The notes: generated by a model from the sequence alone, not told the origin. Shown: positions 1 to 8,750, counted from the stretch's first letter. The stretch: DNA of 64,000 bases from JAWXCE01 sp034440495 (GCA_034440495.1 JAWXCE010000030.1:46049-110048); one strand, 5' to 3'. Made by a program: numbers and translations.

Positions 1-1
1 G

Positions 2-436
2 ACGTCCTCCGGGGCGTCGGACATGCCGTCTACAGAGGTTTTCTCTGGCAAGAAAGTGGTTTTATTCGCTGTGCCAGGCGCCTTCACACCCACATGCCAT
101 GGCTCGCATTTGCCAGGATTTATCCAGCATTTCGACGCTCTGAAAGCCAAAGGCGTGGATACAGTTGCCTGTACTGGCGTTAACGATGTGTTTGTCTTTG
201 GAGCTTGGGCGAAAGCTTCTGGAGCGGACGATAAAATTCTTTTTCTGTCTGACGGCAATGCCGACTTTGCCAAAGCGCTTGGAATGGACATAGATTTGAG
301 CATCGCAGCGTTAGGATTGCGCTCTAAACGTTATGCGATGCTGGTGGATGATGGCGTTGTGAAAGCATTGCACATCGAGGATTCGCCGGGCAAAGCCGAG
401 CAAAGCAGCGCCGAAGCGCTTCTGGCCGTCATATAA
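2..436 (+). CDS. Prx5-type peroxiredoxin, 5' end outside window
   Basis: Thiol peroxidase of the AhpC/TSA superfamily, Prx5 (hybrid peroxiredoxin/glutaredoxin-like) group, which reduces H2O2 and alkyl hydroperoxides in the cytosol. The peroxidatic cysteine sits in PGAFTPTCH near the visible start, and the family signatures VNDVFVFGAWAK and ILFLSDG follow. The frame stays open upstream of the first ATG (position 23) to the window edge. Relatives are about 160 residues and carry roughly 20-25 more N-terminal residues, so the true start lies outside the window. Stop at 436, convergent with rnhA only one base away. The family assignment is firm; the physiological reductant cannot be read from the sequence. 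Confidence 0.9.
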   Translation, partial: TSSGASDMPSTEVFSGKKVVLFAVPGAFTPTCHGSHLPGFIQHFDALKAKGVDTVACTGVNDVFVFGAWAKASGADDKILFLSDGNADFAKALGMDIDLSIAALGLRSKRYAMLVDDGVVKALHIEDSPGKAEQSSAEALLAVI

Positions 437-437
437 G

Positions 438-899
438 TTACTTGGAAAGTTTTTTTGCAGTAGCGATTGCGGCGGTTGCCAGTTCATCCGCCCTTTCGTT
501 ATTGATGTCACCAGCGTGGCCCTTAACCCATTTCCAGCTCACATCATGTCGCGCGCGCGCTATGTCGAGCGCCTGCCAGAGATCGGCGTTTTTGACTTGC
601 TTTTTTTGCGCGGTTTTCCAGCCATTACTTTTCCAACCGCCGATCCATTCCGTAATCCCCTGACGCACATATTGCGAATCCGTATGCAACTCGACGTTTG
701 AGGATCGCTTGAGCGCATTCAGCGCTTCAATGGCGGCAGTCAGCTCCATGCGGTTGTTGGTGGTTTCAGGTTCGCCGCCGCTAAGTTCCTTGCGGTGTTC
801 CCCGGACAACAATATAGCGCCCCACCCACCCGGGCCGGGGTTGCCCGAGCATCCGCCGTCGGTATAAATGACCACGGGGGGCGCATCATCACGGCTCAT
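438..899 (-). CDS. rnhA: Ribonuclease HI
   Basis: Endonuclease that cleaves the RNA strand of RNA-DNA hybrids (Okazaki primers, R-loops). The 153-residue length is normal. Catalytic acidic residues are visible as D14 in YTDGGCSGNPG, E52 in NNRMELTAA, D74 in HTDSQYV and the aspartate of ERADELA near the C-terminus. The WKWVKGHAGD loop that carries the histidine is intact. The start overlaps the thrB stop by four bases (896-899), so the two are translationally coupled. ispH-thrB-rnhA is a familiar order in Hyphomicrobiales. Confidence 0.97.
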   Translation of the reverse strand: MSRDDAPPVVIYTDGGCSGNPGPGGWGAILLSGEHRKELSGGEPETTNNRMELTAAIEALNALKRSSNVELHTDSQYVRQGITEWIGGWKSNGWKTAQKKQVKNADLWQALDIARARHDVSWKWVKGHAGDINNERADELATAAIATAKKLSK

Positions 900-1861
900 A
901 TGGAAAGCCCGTAATCTGCTGTCGAACGCACTGTCAAGTGAAATTTGAGCTTGCGGCGGTATTCCTGCGGGTCTTTGGGTCGCACAAGGGCATTGGCTGG
1001 CGTGTGTAACCAGTCATACGAACGCGTAAGCAGAAACCGCAACGCAGCGCCTCGCGCAAGGATTGGCAACGCGACGATCTCATCCGCCGTTAAAAATCGA
1101 ACCCCGGAGTACGCTTCGAGCAACGCCTTGCCCTTGGTGATGTTGAACGACAAATCGGGCTCGAAACACCAGGCATTGAGGCAGATAGCAAGGTCGTAAG
1201 CCAAAGCGTCGTTGCAGGCGAAATAGAAATCGATAATGCCAGAAACCCGGCTGTCTCGGAAGAAAACGTTATCCGGGAACAGATCAGCGTGAATGACGCC
1301 TTGCGGCAGATTGCGGGGCCATTCCGCCTGCAAGCGATCGCATTGTAGAGCAAGCTCATCGCCAAATCCTGCGCAAATGCTGTCGGCCTTCCCAGCGAAC
1401 GACATAAGCAGCGTTTGCCAGCCGTCGACAGATAGCGCATTTGGCCTCTCCAGCCCAAATCCAGCCCCCGCCAGATGGAGTTTAGCCAGCGCCGCCCCGA
1501 TCAGCCCGCATTGCGCAACTTTTGGGCGGCGAACGGAAATTCCTTGCAGAAAAGTGACGATAGCGGCGGGCCGCCCCGCGAGATCGCCGAGCACCGCGCC
1601 GCTGCGGTCATGCACAGGCAACGGGCAGCAGATGCCGCGATCCGCCAGATGCTCAATAAGTCCGAGAAAGAAAGGCAGGTCGCCGCGCGCTACTCGTTTT
1701 TCGTAAAGCGTCAGAATGAACGGGGCTTTGGCTGTCACCAGGAGGAAATTGCTGTTTTCTACGCCTTCCGCGATGCCTTTGAACGAGATGAGTTCGCCCA
1801 GATCGTACCTTTGTAAAAAGGCTTCCAGCTCCTCGTCCGTCACATCCGTGTAAACCGCCAT
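896..1861 (-). CDS. thrB: Homoserine kinase, ThrB type II (aminoglycoside-phosphotransferase fold)
   Basis: Phosphorylates L-homoserine with ATP, the step before threonine synthase. At 321 residues this is the APH/choline-kinase-like form used by many alphaproteobacteria, not the GHMP form of enterics. N-terminal MAVYTDVTDEELEAFL and the segment GIAEGVENSNFLL are typical. The kinase Brenner-type motif is VIHADLFPDNVFF, followed by SGIIDFYFAC with the metal-binding aspartate. ATG at 1861, 20 bases after the ispH stop, in one operon with rnhA downstream. Confidence 0.95.
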   Translation of the reverse strand: MAVYTDVTDEELEAFLQRYDLGELISFKGIAEGVENSNFLLVTAKAPFILTLYEKRVARGDLPFFLGLIEHLADRGICCPLPVHDRSGAVLGDLAGRPAAIVTFLQGISVRRPKVAQCGLIGAALAKLHLAGAGFGLERPNALSVDGWQTLLMSFAGKADSICAGFGDELALQCDRLQAEWPRNLPQGVIHADLFPDNVFFRDSRVSGIIDFYFACNDALAYDLAICLNAWCFEPDLSFNITKGKALLEAYSGVRFLTADEIVALPILARGAALRFLLTRSYDWLHTPANALVRPKDPQEYRRKLKFHLTVRSTADYGLSI

Positions 1862-1881
1862 TGGCGCTCAATCATGCTGGC

Positions 1882-2898
1882 TTAAGCTGCGTTCTCATGC
1901 AGCGCGCGAGGAAGCTTGAACACCACATCCTCAGTCGCTGTCGTGACGGTTTCAACCGACACAGTGTAATGTTCACCGAACGCCTCGATGATCTGGTTTA
2001 CCAAAATTTCTGGCGCGGATGCGCCCGCAGTCAGCCCAAGCGTCCGGATAACGCCGAGATGCTTCCATGGGATGTCGGCGGCTTTTTGCAGCAGCATTGC
2101 CATGCGGCAACCCGAACGTTGCGCAACTTCCACCAACCGCTTAGAGTTCGAGCTGTTAGGCGATCCAACTACAATCACCACGTCCGAGCGCGGAGCAATA
2201 GCCTTCACGGCTCCTTGCCGGTTGGTGGTCGCATAACATATGTCGTCCTTGCGCGGCCCGGCGATGTTCGGAAAGCGCTGCTTTAAAGACGCGACTATTT
2301 CAAGGGTATCGTCAACAGACAAAGTTGTTTGTGTGATGTAGGCCAGTCGGTTGGCGTCTTTCGGTTGAAAAGTCGCAACATCATCAACAGTTTCGATAAG
2401 CGCTACGGCGCCGCTACGCAATTGTCCAACTGTGCCTACGACCTCGGGATGACCGGCATGCCCGATAAGAATGATTTCGAGACCCTTGGCATGGTGGCGT
2501 TCGGCTTCGATATGCACCTTGGAAACAAGAGGACAGGTAGCGTCAAGAAAAAACATATTGCGGCGCGCCGCTTCGCTCGGCACGGCTTTGGGGACGCCGT
2601 GGGCGGAGAAAATCACCGGCGCGCCGGTGTCTGGAATTTCATCCAACTCTTCGACGAAGACTGCGCCCATCTCCTCAAGGGTCTCCACAACATAACGGTT
2701 GTGCACAATCTCGTGCCGCACATAAACTGGCGCGCCGTACTTCTCCAGCGCCAGCTCGACGATCTGGATAGCCCTGTCCACGCCGGCGCAGAATCCGCGC
2801 GGCGCGGCAAGAAGAATGGTTAGCGGCGGTTTAGCCCGAGCCTCCGTGTCATCGCTGGCGATCGCCGATGGGCTATCCACAAGGTTTTCCATCGTCAT
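1882..2898 (-). CDS. ispH: 4-hydroxy-3-methylbut-2-enyl diphosphate reductase
   Basis: [4Fe-4S] enzyme of the last step of the MEP isoprenoid pathway, making IPP and DMAPP from HMBPP. APRGFCAGVDRAI supplies the first cluster cysteine, LDATCPLVSKVH the second and DICYATTNRQ the third. The HMBPP-binding glutamate lies in the VRHEIVHNRYVVE region. The N-terminus has a short low-complexity extension. I chose ATG 2898 because a GGCGGA sequence lies about eight bases upstream. ATG 2892 is also possible, and a TTG at 2904 is less likely. Head of the ispH-thrB-rnhA operon. Confidence 0.96.
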   Translation of the reverse strand: MTMENLVDSPSAIASDDTEARAKPPLTILLAAPRGFCAGVDRAIQIVELALEKYGAPVYVRHEIVHNRYVVETLEEMGAVFVEELDEIPDTGAPVIFSAHGVPKAVPSEAARRNMFFLDATCPLVSKVHIEAERHHAKGLEIILIGHAGHPEVVGTVGQLRSGAVALIETVDDVATFQPKDANRLAYITQTTLSVDDTLEIVASLKQRFPNIAGPRKDDICYATTNRQGAVKAIAPRSDVVIVVGSPNSSNSKRLVEVAQRSGCRMAMLLQKAADIPWKHLGVIRTLGLTAGASAPEILVNQIIEAFGEHYTVSVETVTTATEDVVFKLPRALHENAA

Positions 2899-3080
2899 CA
2901 ACAAAATCCGCCCTTAACCTCTGTCACGAAACCCCACGCCATTGCGCTAGTGACATATAAGCTTATAGAAATCTGTCATATCAAGAAGCCGCGATGCGTA
3001 ACACCAAAAAGTCACACGGCTTAAGCAAGGATTTTATAACCGTGTTAAAACGGTTTCGTTGAAGGTTGGGGAGGAATGGC

Positions 3081-3728
3081 ATGACGCTGCGCAAACCAAT
3101 GCAAACCGTTCTTTGTATTTCACTGGCGTTCAGTGTTCTAGCCCTTGCCGGGTGCGGAGTGCCGACGTTGAGTTCGGCGTTTAAAGGTGGCATTTTCGAC
3201 TCGGATAAGCCTAAACCGCAAACCGCGTGGACGCCGCAGGTGACAGAGGCCAACCTGATCGCCGCCGCGCAAACCAACGCGCCGCAGCCTGACACGGGCG
3301 CCGCCAATGTGGATTGCCCAAAATTCTTCGTGGCGCCTGTAGATAAAGTCATCACAATTTACGAAGCGGGCCGCCTTAACGACAACCAGTATGTGATGCA
3401 CCGTGGCGAGATCACCAAAACGTCACGCGAATGTCAGATTTCCGGCAACGCTATGATCGTGCGATATGGCTTCGCGGGGCGCGTCATCCTCGGCCCCAAG
3501 GGGAGGCCCGGCGCGCTAACATTGCCTGCGGTTGTGCAGGTGACGGATCAGGCTAAAGCGAAAGTAAAGGCCGATTCGGTGAAAATTCAGGTGCAGATCA
3601 GTCTTGAGGATCCGGTCGCCTACTTCTCGATTGTCCGGCAGATTGAATTCCCAATCGCCGGTGGGGCCGCCGCAAAGGATTACCGCCTATCAGCCTCTTT
3701 CGAGAAAAAAGCTCCCGGCGCCACTTAG
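3081..3728 (+). CDS. Conserved outer/inner membrane lipoprotein of unknown function
   Basis: A 215-residue protein with a lipoprotein signal peptide. The N-terminal basic stretch is followed by a hydrophobic core ending in the lipobox LALAGC, so the mature protein would be acylated at that cysteine. The mature part is predicted mainly beta (FFVAPVDKVITIYEAG, VKIQVQISLEDPVAYFSIV) and resembles a widespread alphaproteobacterial lipoprotein family without assigned function. ATG 3081 is preferred because GGGGAGGAA lies directly upstream; an in-frame TTG at 3066 overlaps that site. It is transcribed away from ispH and toward the glycine riboswitch. Confidence 0.8.
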   Translation: MTLRKPMQTVLCISLAFSVLALAGCGVPTLSSAFKGGIFDSDKPKPQTAWTPQVTEANLIAAAQTNAPQPDTGAANVDCPKFFVAPVDKVITIYEAGRLNDNQYVMHRGEITKTSRECQISGNAMIVRYGFAGRVILGPKGRPGALTLPAVVQVTDQAKAKVKADSVKIQVQISLEDPVAYFSIVRQIEFPIAGGAAAKDYRLSASFEKKAPGAT

Positions 3729-3800
3729 AATGGTGTCATTATCGCTGAAACGAATTGACACATCAGTTTTTCCTATTACTCTATAACTATACCGGCTGAC

Positions 3801-3990
3801 GTGCGCGGAAGAGATTTGCTGGCCCCCGAGGTTGAGCAGACGCCGAAGGAGCAACCGCCCTGGAAACTCTCAGGCAAAAGGACCGCGCGCCGACGGACAT
3901 CTGGAAAGCAGCCGGACACTCCGGCTCACCGACGGGGTAAGCTGTGATCTAATCCCAGTGGATTCTCTCAGGTTTTTGCGACAGATAGGG
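3801..3990 (+). promoter_or_regulatory. Tandem glycine riboswitch upstream of gcvTHP
   Basis: Two consecutive glycine aptamers can be read. Aptamer 1 (about 3801-3895) has the core CGCCGAAGGAGCAA and the conserved AAACTCTCAGGCAAAAGGAC, closed by GCGCGG/CCGCGC. Aptamer 2 (about 3898-3987) has CACCGACGGGGTAAGC and ATTCTCTCAGG, closed by ATCTG/CAGAT. The two are joined by a very short linker, as in cooperative tandem glycine switches. A -35-like TTGACA lies at 3755 with TATAAC-like sequence near 3782, but the spacing (21) is too long to be confident. The downstream gcv genes give the expected function: induce glycine cleavage when glycine is high. Confidence 0.93.
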
Positions 3991-4024
3991 CTCCGATCTC
4001 CTTGGGATTTCAAGGAGTGGAGCC
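3989..4024 (+). promoter_or_regulatory. Strong hairpin between glycine riboswitch and gcvT (probable expression platform)
   Basis: GGCTCC (3989-3994) pairs with GGAGCC (4019-4024), and inside it CTCCTTG (3998-4004) pairs perfectly with CAAGGAG (4011-4017) around the loop GGATTT. That gives about 13 paired bases with a small internal bulge. The hairpin begins where aptamer 2 ends. No T-tract follows, so it does not look like a standard intrinsic terminator. The gcvT Shine-Dalgarno (AAGGTGA, 4041-4047) lies outside the stem. The role as expression platform is inferred from position. Confidence 0.6.
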
Positions 4025-4049
4025 GCGACACGCAAAACCTAAGGTGATT

Positions 4050-5216
4050 ATGCCCTACAAATCCGAGTTTTACGCCACAACCGGTTTAAAGATTACGTCC
4101 CTACACGAGCTGCATGTGAGCCTCGACGCCAAAATGGCGCCTTTCGCTGGCTATGACATGCCCATCAACTACCCCGCGGGCATTTTGCGGGAGCACGCTC
4201 ATACCCGCAGTGAGGTTGGGCTTTTCGACGTGTCGCACATGGGCCAGGCTTTTCTCGTCGGCCCCGATCACGAAACCACCGCCCGCGCACTCGAAGCGTT
4301 TGTCCCCGCCGATGTGCTGGAGCTTGAACGCGGCGCTATGCGCTACAGCCAGCTCTTGAACGATAACGGCGGCGTTATCGACGATCTTCTCATATCGCGC
4401 TCGATTGCGCCTGAAGACGACGGTTCGCTGATGCTGGTCGTCAACGCCTCGCGCAAAGAGGTCGATTATGCTCACATCACCTCGCGGCTGCCGTCGCGGG
4501 TAACGCTGGCTCCGTTGCAGGATCGCGCGCTGCTGGCCCTACAGGGACCAAAGGCGATTGACATCATCAATCGTCACGCGCCTGGCGCTAGCCACCTCAC
4601 CTTCATGACGGCCGTCACGACCGAATTTGATGGCCTCGGCTGCCATATTTCGCGCTCCGGCTATACGGGCGAGGACGGTTTTGAAATCTCTATCGCAGCC
4701 GCGCACGCTGAGGAAATAACCCGGGTTTTGCTAGATGAGGAAGACGTGCTGCCAATTGGCCTCGGCGCCCGCGATACGCTGCGGCTTGAGGCAGGCCTCT
4801 GCCTGTATGGACACGAACTGGATGAAACCACATCGCCAATCGAGGCTGGGCTCGCGTGGTCGATACAGCGCCGCCGCCGCCAGGACGGCGGTTTCCCCGG
4901 CGCCGCGCGCATTCAGCGCGAACTCCGCGACGGGCCATCGCGCCGCCGCGTCGGGTTACTTCTCGACGGGCGCTCCGCCACTCGCGAAGGCGCTCCCATC
5001 ATGACAGCGGACGGGGCGCAGGTGGGTGTGGTGACGAGCGGCGCTTATAGCCCTTCGCTCCGCCGCGCAATCGCTATGGGGTATGTCGGGCGCGAGCACG
5101 CGGCAAAAGACACCGCGCTCCAGGTCATGATACGCGGCCTAGCGGCGCCTGCGCGCGTTACGGCGCTCCCGTTCGTTCCCAATTCTTACTTCCGGCGCTC
5201 GGCGAAAGGGGCTTGA
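4050..5216 (+). CDS. gcvT: Glycine cleavage system T protein (aminomethyltransferase)
   Basis: Transfers the C1 unit from aminomethyl-lipoyl GcvH to tetrahydrofolate, releasing ammonia and 5,10-methylene-H4F. The 388-residue product has the N-terminal folate-binding fold (MAPFAGYDMPINYPAG, VGLFDVSHMGQ), the SGYTGEDGFEI segment and the C-terminal beta-barrel ending near NSYFRR. ATG 4050 follows AAGGTGA closely; an in-frame TTG at 4002 falls inside the leader hairpin and is unlikely. First gene of gcvT-gcvH-gcvPA-gcvPB, controlled by the glycine riboswitch. Confidence 0.96.
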   Translation: MPYKSEFYATTGLKITSLHELHVSLDAKMAPFAGYDMPINYPAGILREHAHTRSEVGLFDVSHMGQAFLVGPDHETTARALEAFVPADVLELERGAMRYSQLLNDNGGVIDDLLISRSIAPEDDGSLMLVVNASRKEVDYAHITSRLPSRVTLAPLQDRALLALQGPKAIDIINRHAPGASHLTFMTAVTTEFDGLGCHISRSGYTGEDGFEISIAAAHAEEITRVLLDEEDVLPIGLGARDTLRLEAGLCLYGHELDETTSPIEAGLAWSIQRRRRQDGGFPGAARIQRELRDGPSRRRVGLLLDGRSATREGAPIMTADGAQVGVVTSGAYSPSLRRAIAMGYVGREHAAKDTALQVMIRGLAAPARVTALPFVPNSYFRRSAKGA

Positions 5217-5219
5217 GGC

Positions 5220-5591
5220 ATGTCAGTCGTTAAGTATACCAAAGATCACGAATACATCCGGGTCGAGGACGGAGTCGGCACTGTAGGCGTTACGATGCAT
5301 GCGCAGGCGCAACTGGGCGATGTGGTGTTCGTTGAGCTGCCTGCTGTGGGCAAAAACTTTAAAAAAGGCGAGCAGGCGGCGGTTGTGGAATCGGTGAAGG
5401 CAGCCTCCGAAGTTTACGCGCCCATCTCCGGCAAGGTGATGGAGGCCAACGACGCCATCACCGCCGATCCCGCGCTCATCAACAAGGACGCCGAAGGCGC
5501 TGCCTGGTTCATGAAACTTAAAATCGCCGACATGAGCGAACTGGACGCGCTCATGGACGAGGCCGCTTACACCGCCTTCACGAAGGGATAA
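5220..5591 (+). CDS. gcvH: Glycine cleavage system H protein (lipoyl carrier)
   Basis: Carries the aminomethyl group between the P, T and L proteins on a lipoyl arm. 123 residues, normal length. The lipoyl-lysine is K60 in VVESVKAASEVYAP. Starts three bases after the gcvT stop. The lipoamide dehydrogenase (L protein) is not in this window and is normally shared with 2-oxoacid dehydrogenases. Confidence 0.97.
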   Translation: MSVVKYTKDHEYIRVEDGVGTVGVTMHAQAQLGDVVFVELPAVGKNFKKGEQAAVVESVKAASEVYAPISGKVMEANDAITADPALINKDAEGAAWFMKLKIADMSELDALMDEAAYTAFTKG

Positions 5592-5597
5592 AATCGC

Positions 5598-6929
5598 ATG
5601 CGTTATCTGCCACACACGCCGTCTGAGCGTGCGGAGATGCTCGCCCTGATCGGAGCGGCTTCAGTCGATGAATTTTTTGCGGATGTGCCTCCCGGAAAAC
5701 GACTGCGCGAACTTCCACCATTGCCACTGGCGCAAAGCGAAATGGCGGTAGAGCGCGCTCTGGGCAAAATGGCGGTGTGGAATACAGCCGCCGGTTCGGT
5801 TCCGTTTTTCGTCGGATGCGGGGCTTACCGCCACCATGTGCCCGCCAGCGTGGATCATCTCATCCAGCGCTCGGAGTTCATGACATCCTACACGCCGTAT
5901 CAGCCTGAGATCGCGCAGGGCACTCTGCAGTATCTGTTCGAGTTTCAGACGCAGGTTGCGCTGTTAACCGGCATGGAGATCGCCAACGCCTCCATGTATG
6001 ACGGCTCCACCGGCGCGGCCGAGGCCGTGCTGATGGCGCATCGCATCACGAAGCGCGGCAAAGCGGTTTTGTCGGGCGGCTTGCACCCGCATTACCGCGA
6101 TGTGATTAAAACGATCTCGCATTACTCCAGCAATGAAGCGGTCGCGCTCGATGTGGGCGCCGATAAAACTTCGGCCATCGACAAAGACACCTCATGCATC
6201 GTGGTGCAAAACCCTGACGTGTTCGGCGGGGTGCGCGATCTCACGCCGCTTGCCAAACTCGCACACGAAAACGGCGCGCTGCTGATCGTGGTGGTGACGG
6301 AGGCCGTGTCATTCGGCGCGATCAAATCGCCTGGGTCGATGGGCGCGGATATTGTTGTCGCAGAAGGGCAATCCATAGGTAACGCGCTGAATTTCGGCGG
6401 GCCATATCTCGGGCTGTTCGCCACGCGCGAGAAATTTCTGCGGCAGATGCCCGGCCGCATCTGCGGGCAGACGGTGGATGAAACCGGACGGCGCGGCTTC
6501 GTGCTGACGCTATCGGCTCGCGAGCAGCACATCCGCCGCGATAAAGCAACGAGCAATATCTGCACGAACTCGGGGCTGTGCGCGCTGGCATTCACGATCC
6601 ATATGACGCTTCTGGGTGAGACGGGGTTGAAGCGGCTGGCGCAGATTAATCACGCTCGCGCCTGCCAGCTTGTTGGCGCGCTACAGCGGGTTCTCGGTGT
6701 TAAAATCGTTACGCCGCAATTTTTCAACGAGTTCACAATATCCACGCCCGCCAGTGGTGCAGCGGTGATTGATGCGCTGGTGGAAAAGGGAGTCATCGGC
6801 GGCGTGCCCGCGTCGCGCCTATTCCCCGAGCGCCCCGACCTCGACAACCAGATCATCGTTGCGGCCACAGAAACCGTAACGTCCGAGGATATCGCGGCCT
6901 ATGCCCGCGCATTGAAAGAGGTGCTGTGA
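5598..6929 (+). CDS. gcvPA: Glycine dehydrogenase (decarboxylating) subunit 1
   Basis: N-terminal half of the split P protein, 443 residues, which with GcvPB decarboxylates glycine. Typical segments are YLPHTPSERAEML at the start, FVGCGAYRHHVPA, TPYQPEIAQGTLQ and NASMYDGSTGAAEA. The PLP lysine is on the GcvPB subunit, so this chain is structural and substrate-contacting. The stop TGA overlaps the ATG of gcvPB (TGATG), which indicates coupled synthesis of the two halves. A two-polypeptide P protein is less common among Hyphomicrobiales than the single 950-residue form. Confidence 0.95.
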   Translation: MRYLPHTPSERAEMLALIGAASVDEFFADVPPGKRLRELPPLPLAQSEMAVERALGKMAVWNTAAGSVPFFVGCGAYRHHVPASVDHLIQRSEFMTSYTPYQPEIAQGTLQYLFEFQTQVALLTGMEIANASMYDGSTGAAEAVLMAHRITKRGKAVLSGGLHPHYRDVIKTISHYSSNEAVALDVGADKTSAIDKDTSCIVVQNPDVFGGVRDLTPLAKLAHENGALLIVVVTEAVSFGAIKSPGSMGADIVVAEGQSIGNALNFGGPYLGLFATREKFLRQMPGRICGQTVDETGRRGFVLTLSAREQHIRRDKATSNICTNSGLCALAFTIHMTLLGETGLKRLAQINHARACQLVGALQRVLGVKIVTPQFFNEFTISTPASGAAVIDALVEKGVIGGVPASRLFPERPDLDNQIIVAATETVTSEDIAAYARALKEVL

Positions 6930-8575
6930 TGGATAAGCGGAAAAACATCGGCGCGGGCGCCGAGACTTTCACGGGCAACAAGGGGCTGCGCATCGAGGAG
7001 CCGCTGATTTTCGAGCTTGGCGATCTGGAGACGACGGGCGTCGATTTCGAGGACGACTTTTCCCTCTTCACTCATGAACGGCCTTTCCACGTCATTGCCG
7101 GGCTTGACCCGGCAATCCATAAGCAGCCTGGATCCCTGGGTCTCCGCTCCGCTCCGCCCGAGGATGACGAAAAAGGTGTAGCAGTAGAGGCGCGATTGGG
7201 CGCGCTGGGACGGACGGAGACCATCGGTTTGCCGGGACTGTCAGAGCCGGAGACCGTGCGGCATTACGTGCGCCTCAGCCGCAGGAACTACTCTATCGAC
7301 AGTGGCATCTTCCCGCTCGGCTCGTGCACCATGAAGCACAATCCCCGCCTCAACGAAAAAATGGCGCGGCTGCCCGGGTTTGCCGACATCCATCCGCTGC
7401 AACCGCAATCGACCGTCCAAGGCGCGCTCGAACTGATTGATGCGCTTGCGCATTGGCTGATCGAACTGACCGGGATGGCGTCCGTGGCAATGTCGCCAAA
7501 AGCGGGCGCGCACGGCGAGTTGTGCGGCATGGTGGCCATTCGCGCTGCGCATGAGGCATCCGGGGAGTGGGCGACACGCCGCGCGGTGCTTGTTCCTGAT
7601 TCGGCCCACGGAACAAACCCGGCCACAGCCGCGCTGCTCGGCTTCGATGTGCGCGCAATCAAAGCCGAGACAGACGGCACGGTAAGCCTTAACGCAGTGC
7701 GCGAGGCGCTCGGCCCGGACGTCGCCGCCATGATGCTAACCAACCCCAACACCTGTGGTCTATTTGAGCCGCAAATTGGCGCTATCGCCGAGGCGCTGCA
7801 CGAGGCTGGCGCATACCTTTACTGCGATGGCGCCAACTTTAATGCTATCGCCGGACTGGTGCGTCCCGGCGACCTCGGTGTGGACGCGATGCACATCAAC
7901 TTGCACAAAACATTCTCCACACCGCATGGCGGGGGAGGGCCAGGCGCAGGGCCGGTCGTTTTCTCCGAGGCGTTGTCACGATTCGCGCCGCTGCCGCGCG
8001 TTGAGCGTAATGGCGAGGGCTTTCACATCGTCGAGCATGGTGATGGCGGCGACCGGCTCACCGCCTTCCACGGCCAGATGGGCATGTTTGTGCGCGCGCT
8101 AGCCTATATGATGAGCCATGGCGCGGACGGCGTGGCGCAAGCGTCGAAAGATGCGGTACTGAACGCGAATTACATCCGCGCGCGTCTGAAGGATGTTATG
8201 AGCCAGCCATTTCCGGCTCGGCCTTGCATGCATGAGGCTTTGTTTGATGACGCATTCCTGAAGGACACCGGCGTCACCACGCTCGATTTTGCGAAAGCGC
8301 TGATCGACGAGGGCTTCCACCCCATGACGGTATATTTTCCGCTCGTCGCTCATGGCGCGATGCTGATCGAGCCAACTGAGTCCGAGAGCAAGCAAAGCCT
8401 GGATCAGTTCATTGACACGATGCGGTTTTTGGCCGAAGCGGCGATACGTGGCGACCTGGATCGCTTTAAAACTGCGCCGAATTTCGCTCCGCGCCGTCGT
8501 CTCGATGAAACCCGCGCCGCCCGTGCGCCGGTGCTGCGGTATACTCCGCCAACGCGTGCAATTGCAGCCGAGTAA
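6929..8575 (+). CDS. gcvPB: Glycine dehydrogenase (decarboxylating) subunit 2, with an in-frame repeat-derived insert
   Basis: C-terminal, PLP-binding half of the P protein, 548 residues. Catalytic features include IFPLGSCTMKHNPRLNE, the DSAHGTNPATAAL segment and the PLP-lysine region HINLHKTFSTPHGGGGPG. ATG 6929 overlaps the gcvPA stop; a GTG at 6926 is an alternative. Residues about 55-81 (VIAGLDPAIH...PPEDDE) are the translation of a dispersed genomic palindrome (7091-7169), placed where relatives go directly from the GVDFED-like segment to the RLGALGRTETIGLPG segment. The frame is kept across it, and both flanks match the family, so the protein probably tolerates a surface loop of about 35-40 residues. 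Confidence 0.94.
   Translation: MDKRKNIGAGAETFTGNKGLRIEEPLIFELGDLETTGVDFEDDFSLFTHERPFHVIAGLDPAIHKQPGSLGLRSAPPEDDEKGVAVEARLGALGRTETIGLPGLSEPETVRHYVRLSRRNYSIDSGIFPLGSCTMKHNPRLNEKMARLPGFADIHPLQPQSTVQGALELIDALAHWLIELTGMASVAMSPKAGAHGELCGMVAIRAAHEASGEWATRRAVLVPDSAHGTNPATAALLGFDVRAIKAETDGTVSLNAVREALGPDVAAMMLTNPNTCGLFEPQIGAIAEALHEAGAYLYCDGANFNAIAGLVRPGDLGVDAMHINLHKTFSTPHGGGGPGAGPVVFSEALSRFAPLPRVERNGEGFHIVEHGDGGDRLTAFHGQMGMFVRALAYMMSHGADGVAQASKDAVLNANYIRARLKDVMSQPFPARPCMHEALFDDAFLKDTGVTTLDFAKALIDEGFHPMTVYFPLVAHGAMLIEPTESESKQSLDQFIDTMRFLAEAAIRGDLDRFKTAPNFAPRRRLDETRAARAPVLRYTPPTRAIAAE
7091..7169. repeat. Dispersed GTCAT...ATGAC palindromic repeat, copy 1, inside gcvPB
   Basis: Starts GTCATTGCCGGGCTTGACCC and ends CCCGAGGATGACG, with the internal pair GATCCCTGGGTCT. 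The left arm is nearly identical to copies at 20996 and 55944, both intergenic. This one lies in the coding frame of gcvPB and is translated. Confidence 0.9.
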
Positions 8576-8750
8576 CGGGTGTGATTTCTGTGGCTCAGGC
8601 GATGAAGAAAGTATAAACAAACTTCGCGGATGAAGAAAGTATGAATGAAGGTTTGGGTCTTTGTTCAGTTCCTCCGCGCTAAATCCTATTCCTCGCTACA
8701 CAGTAATAAGCCTCCATCCAATTCAATCGATTTATATCAGGGGAAGAACC

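Noticed and set aside
3832..4047. 71-codon open frame within the leader of gcvT
   Set aside because: It covers the conserved tandem glycine aptamers; the sequence constraint is RNA structure, not protein.
8602..8650. Short direct repeat GATGAAGAAAGTAT occurring twice
   Set aside because: Only two copies about 28 bases apart after gcvPB; too little to call a repeat array or binding site.
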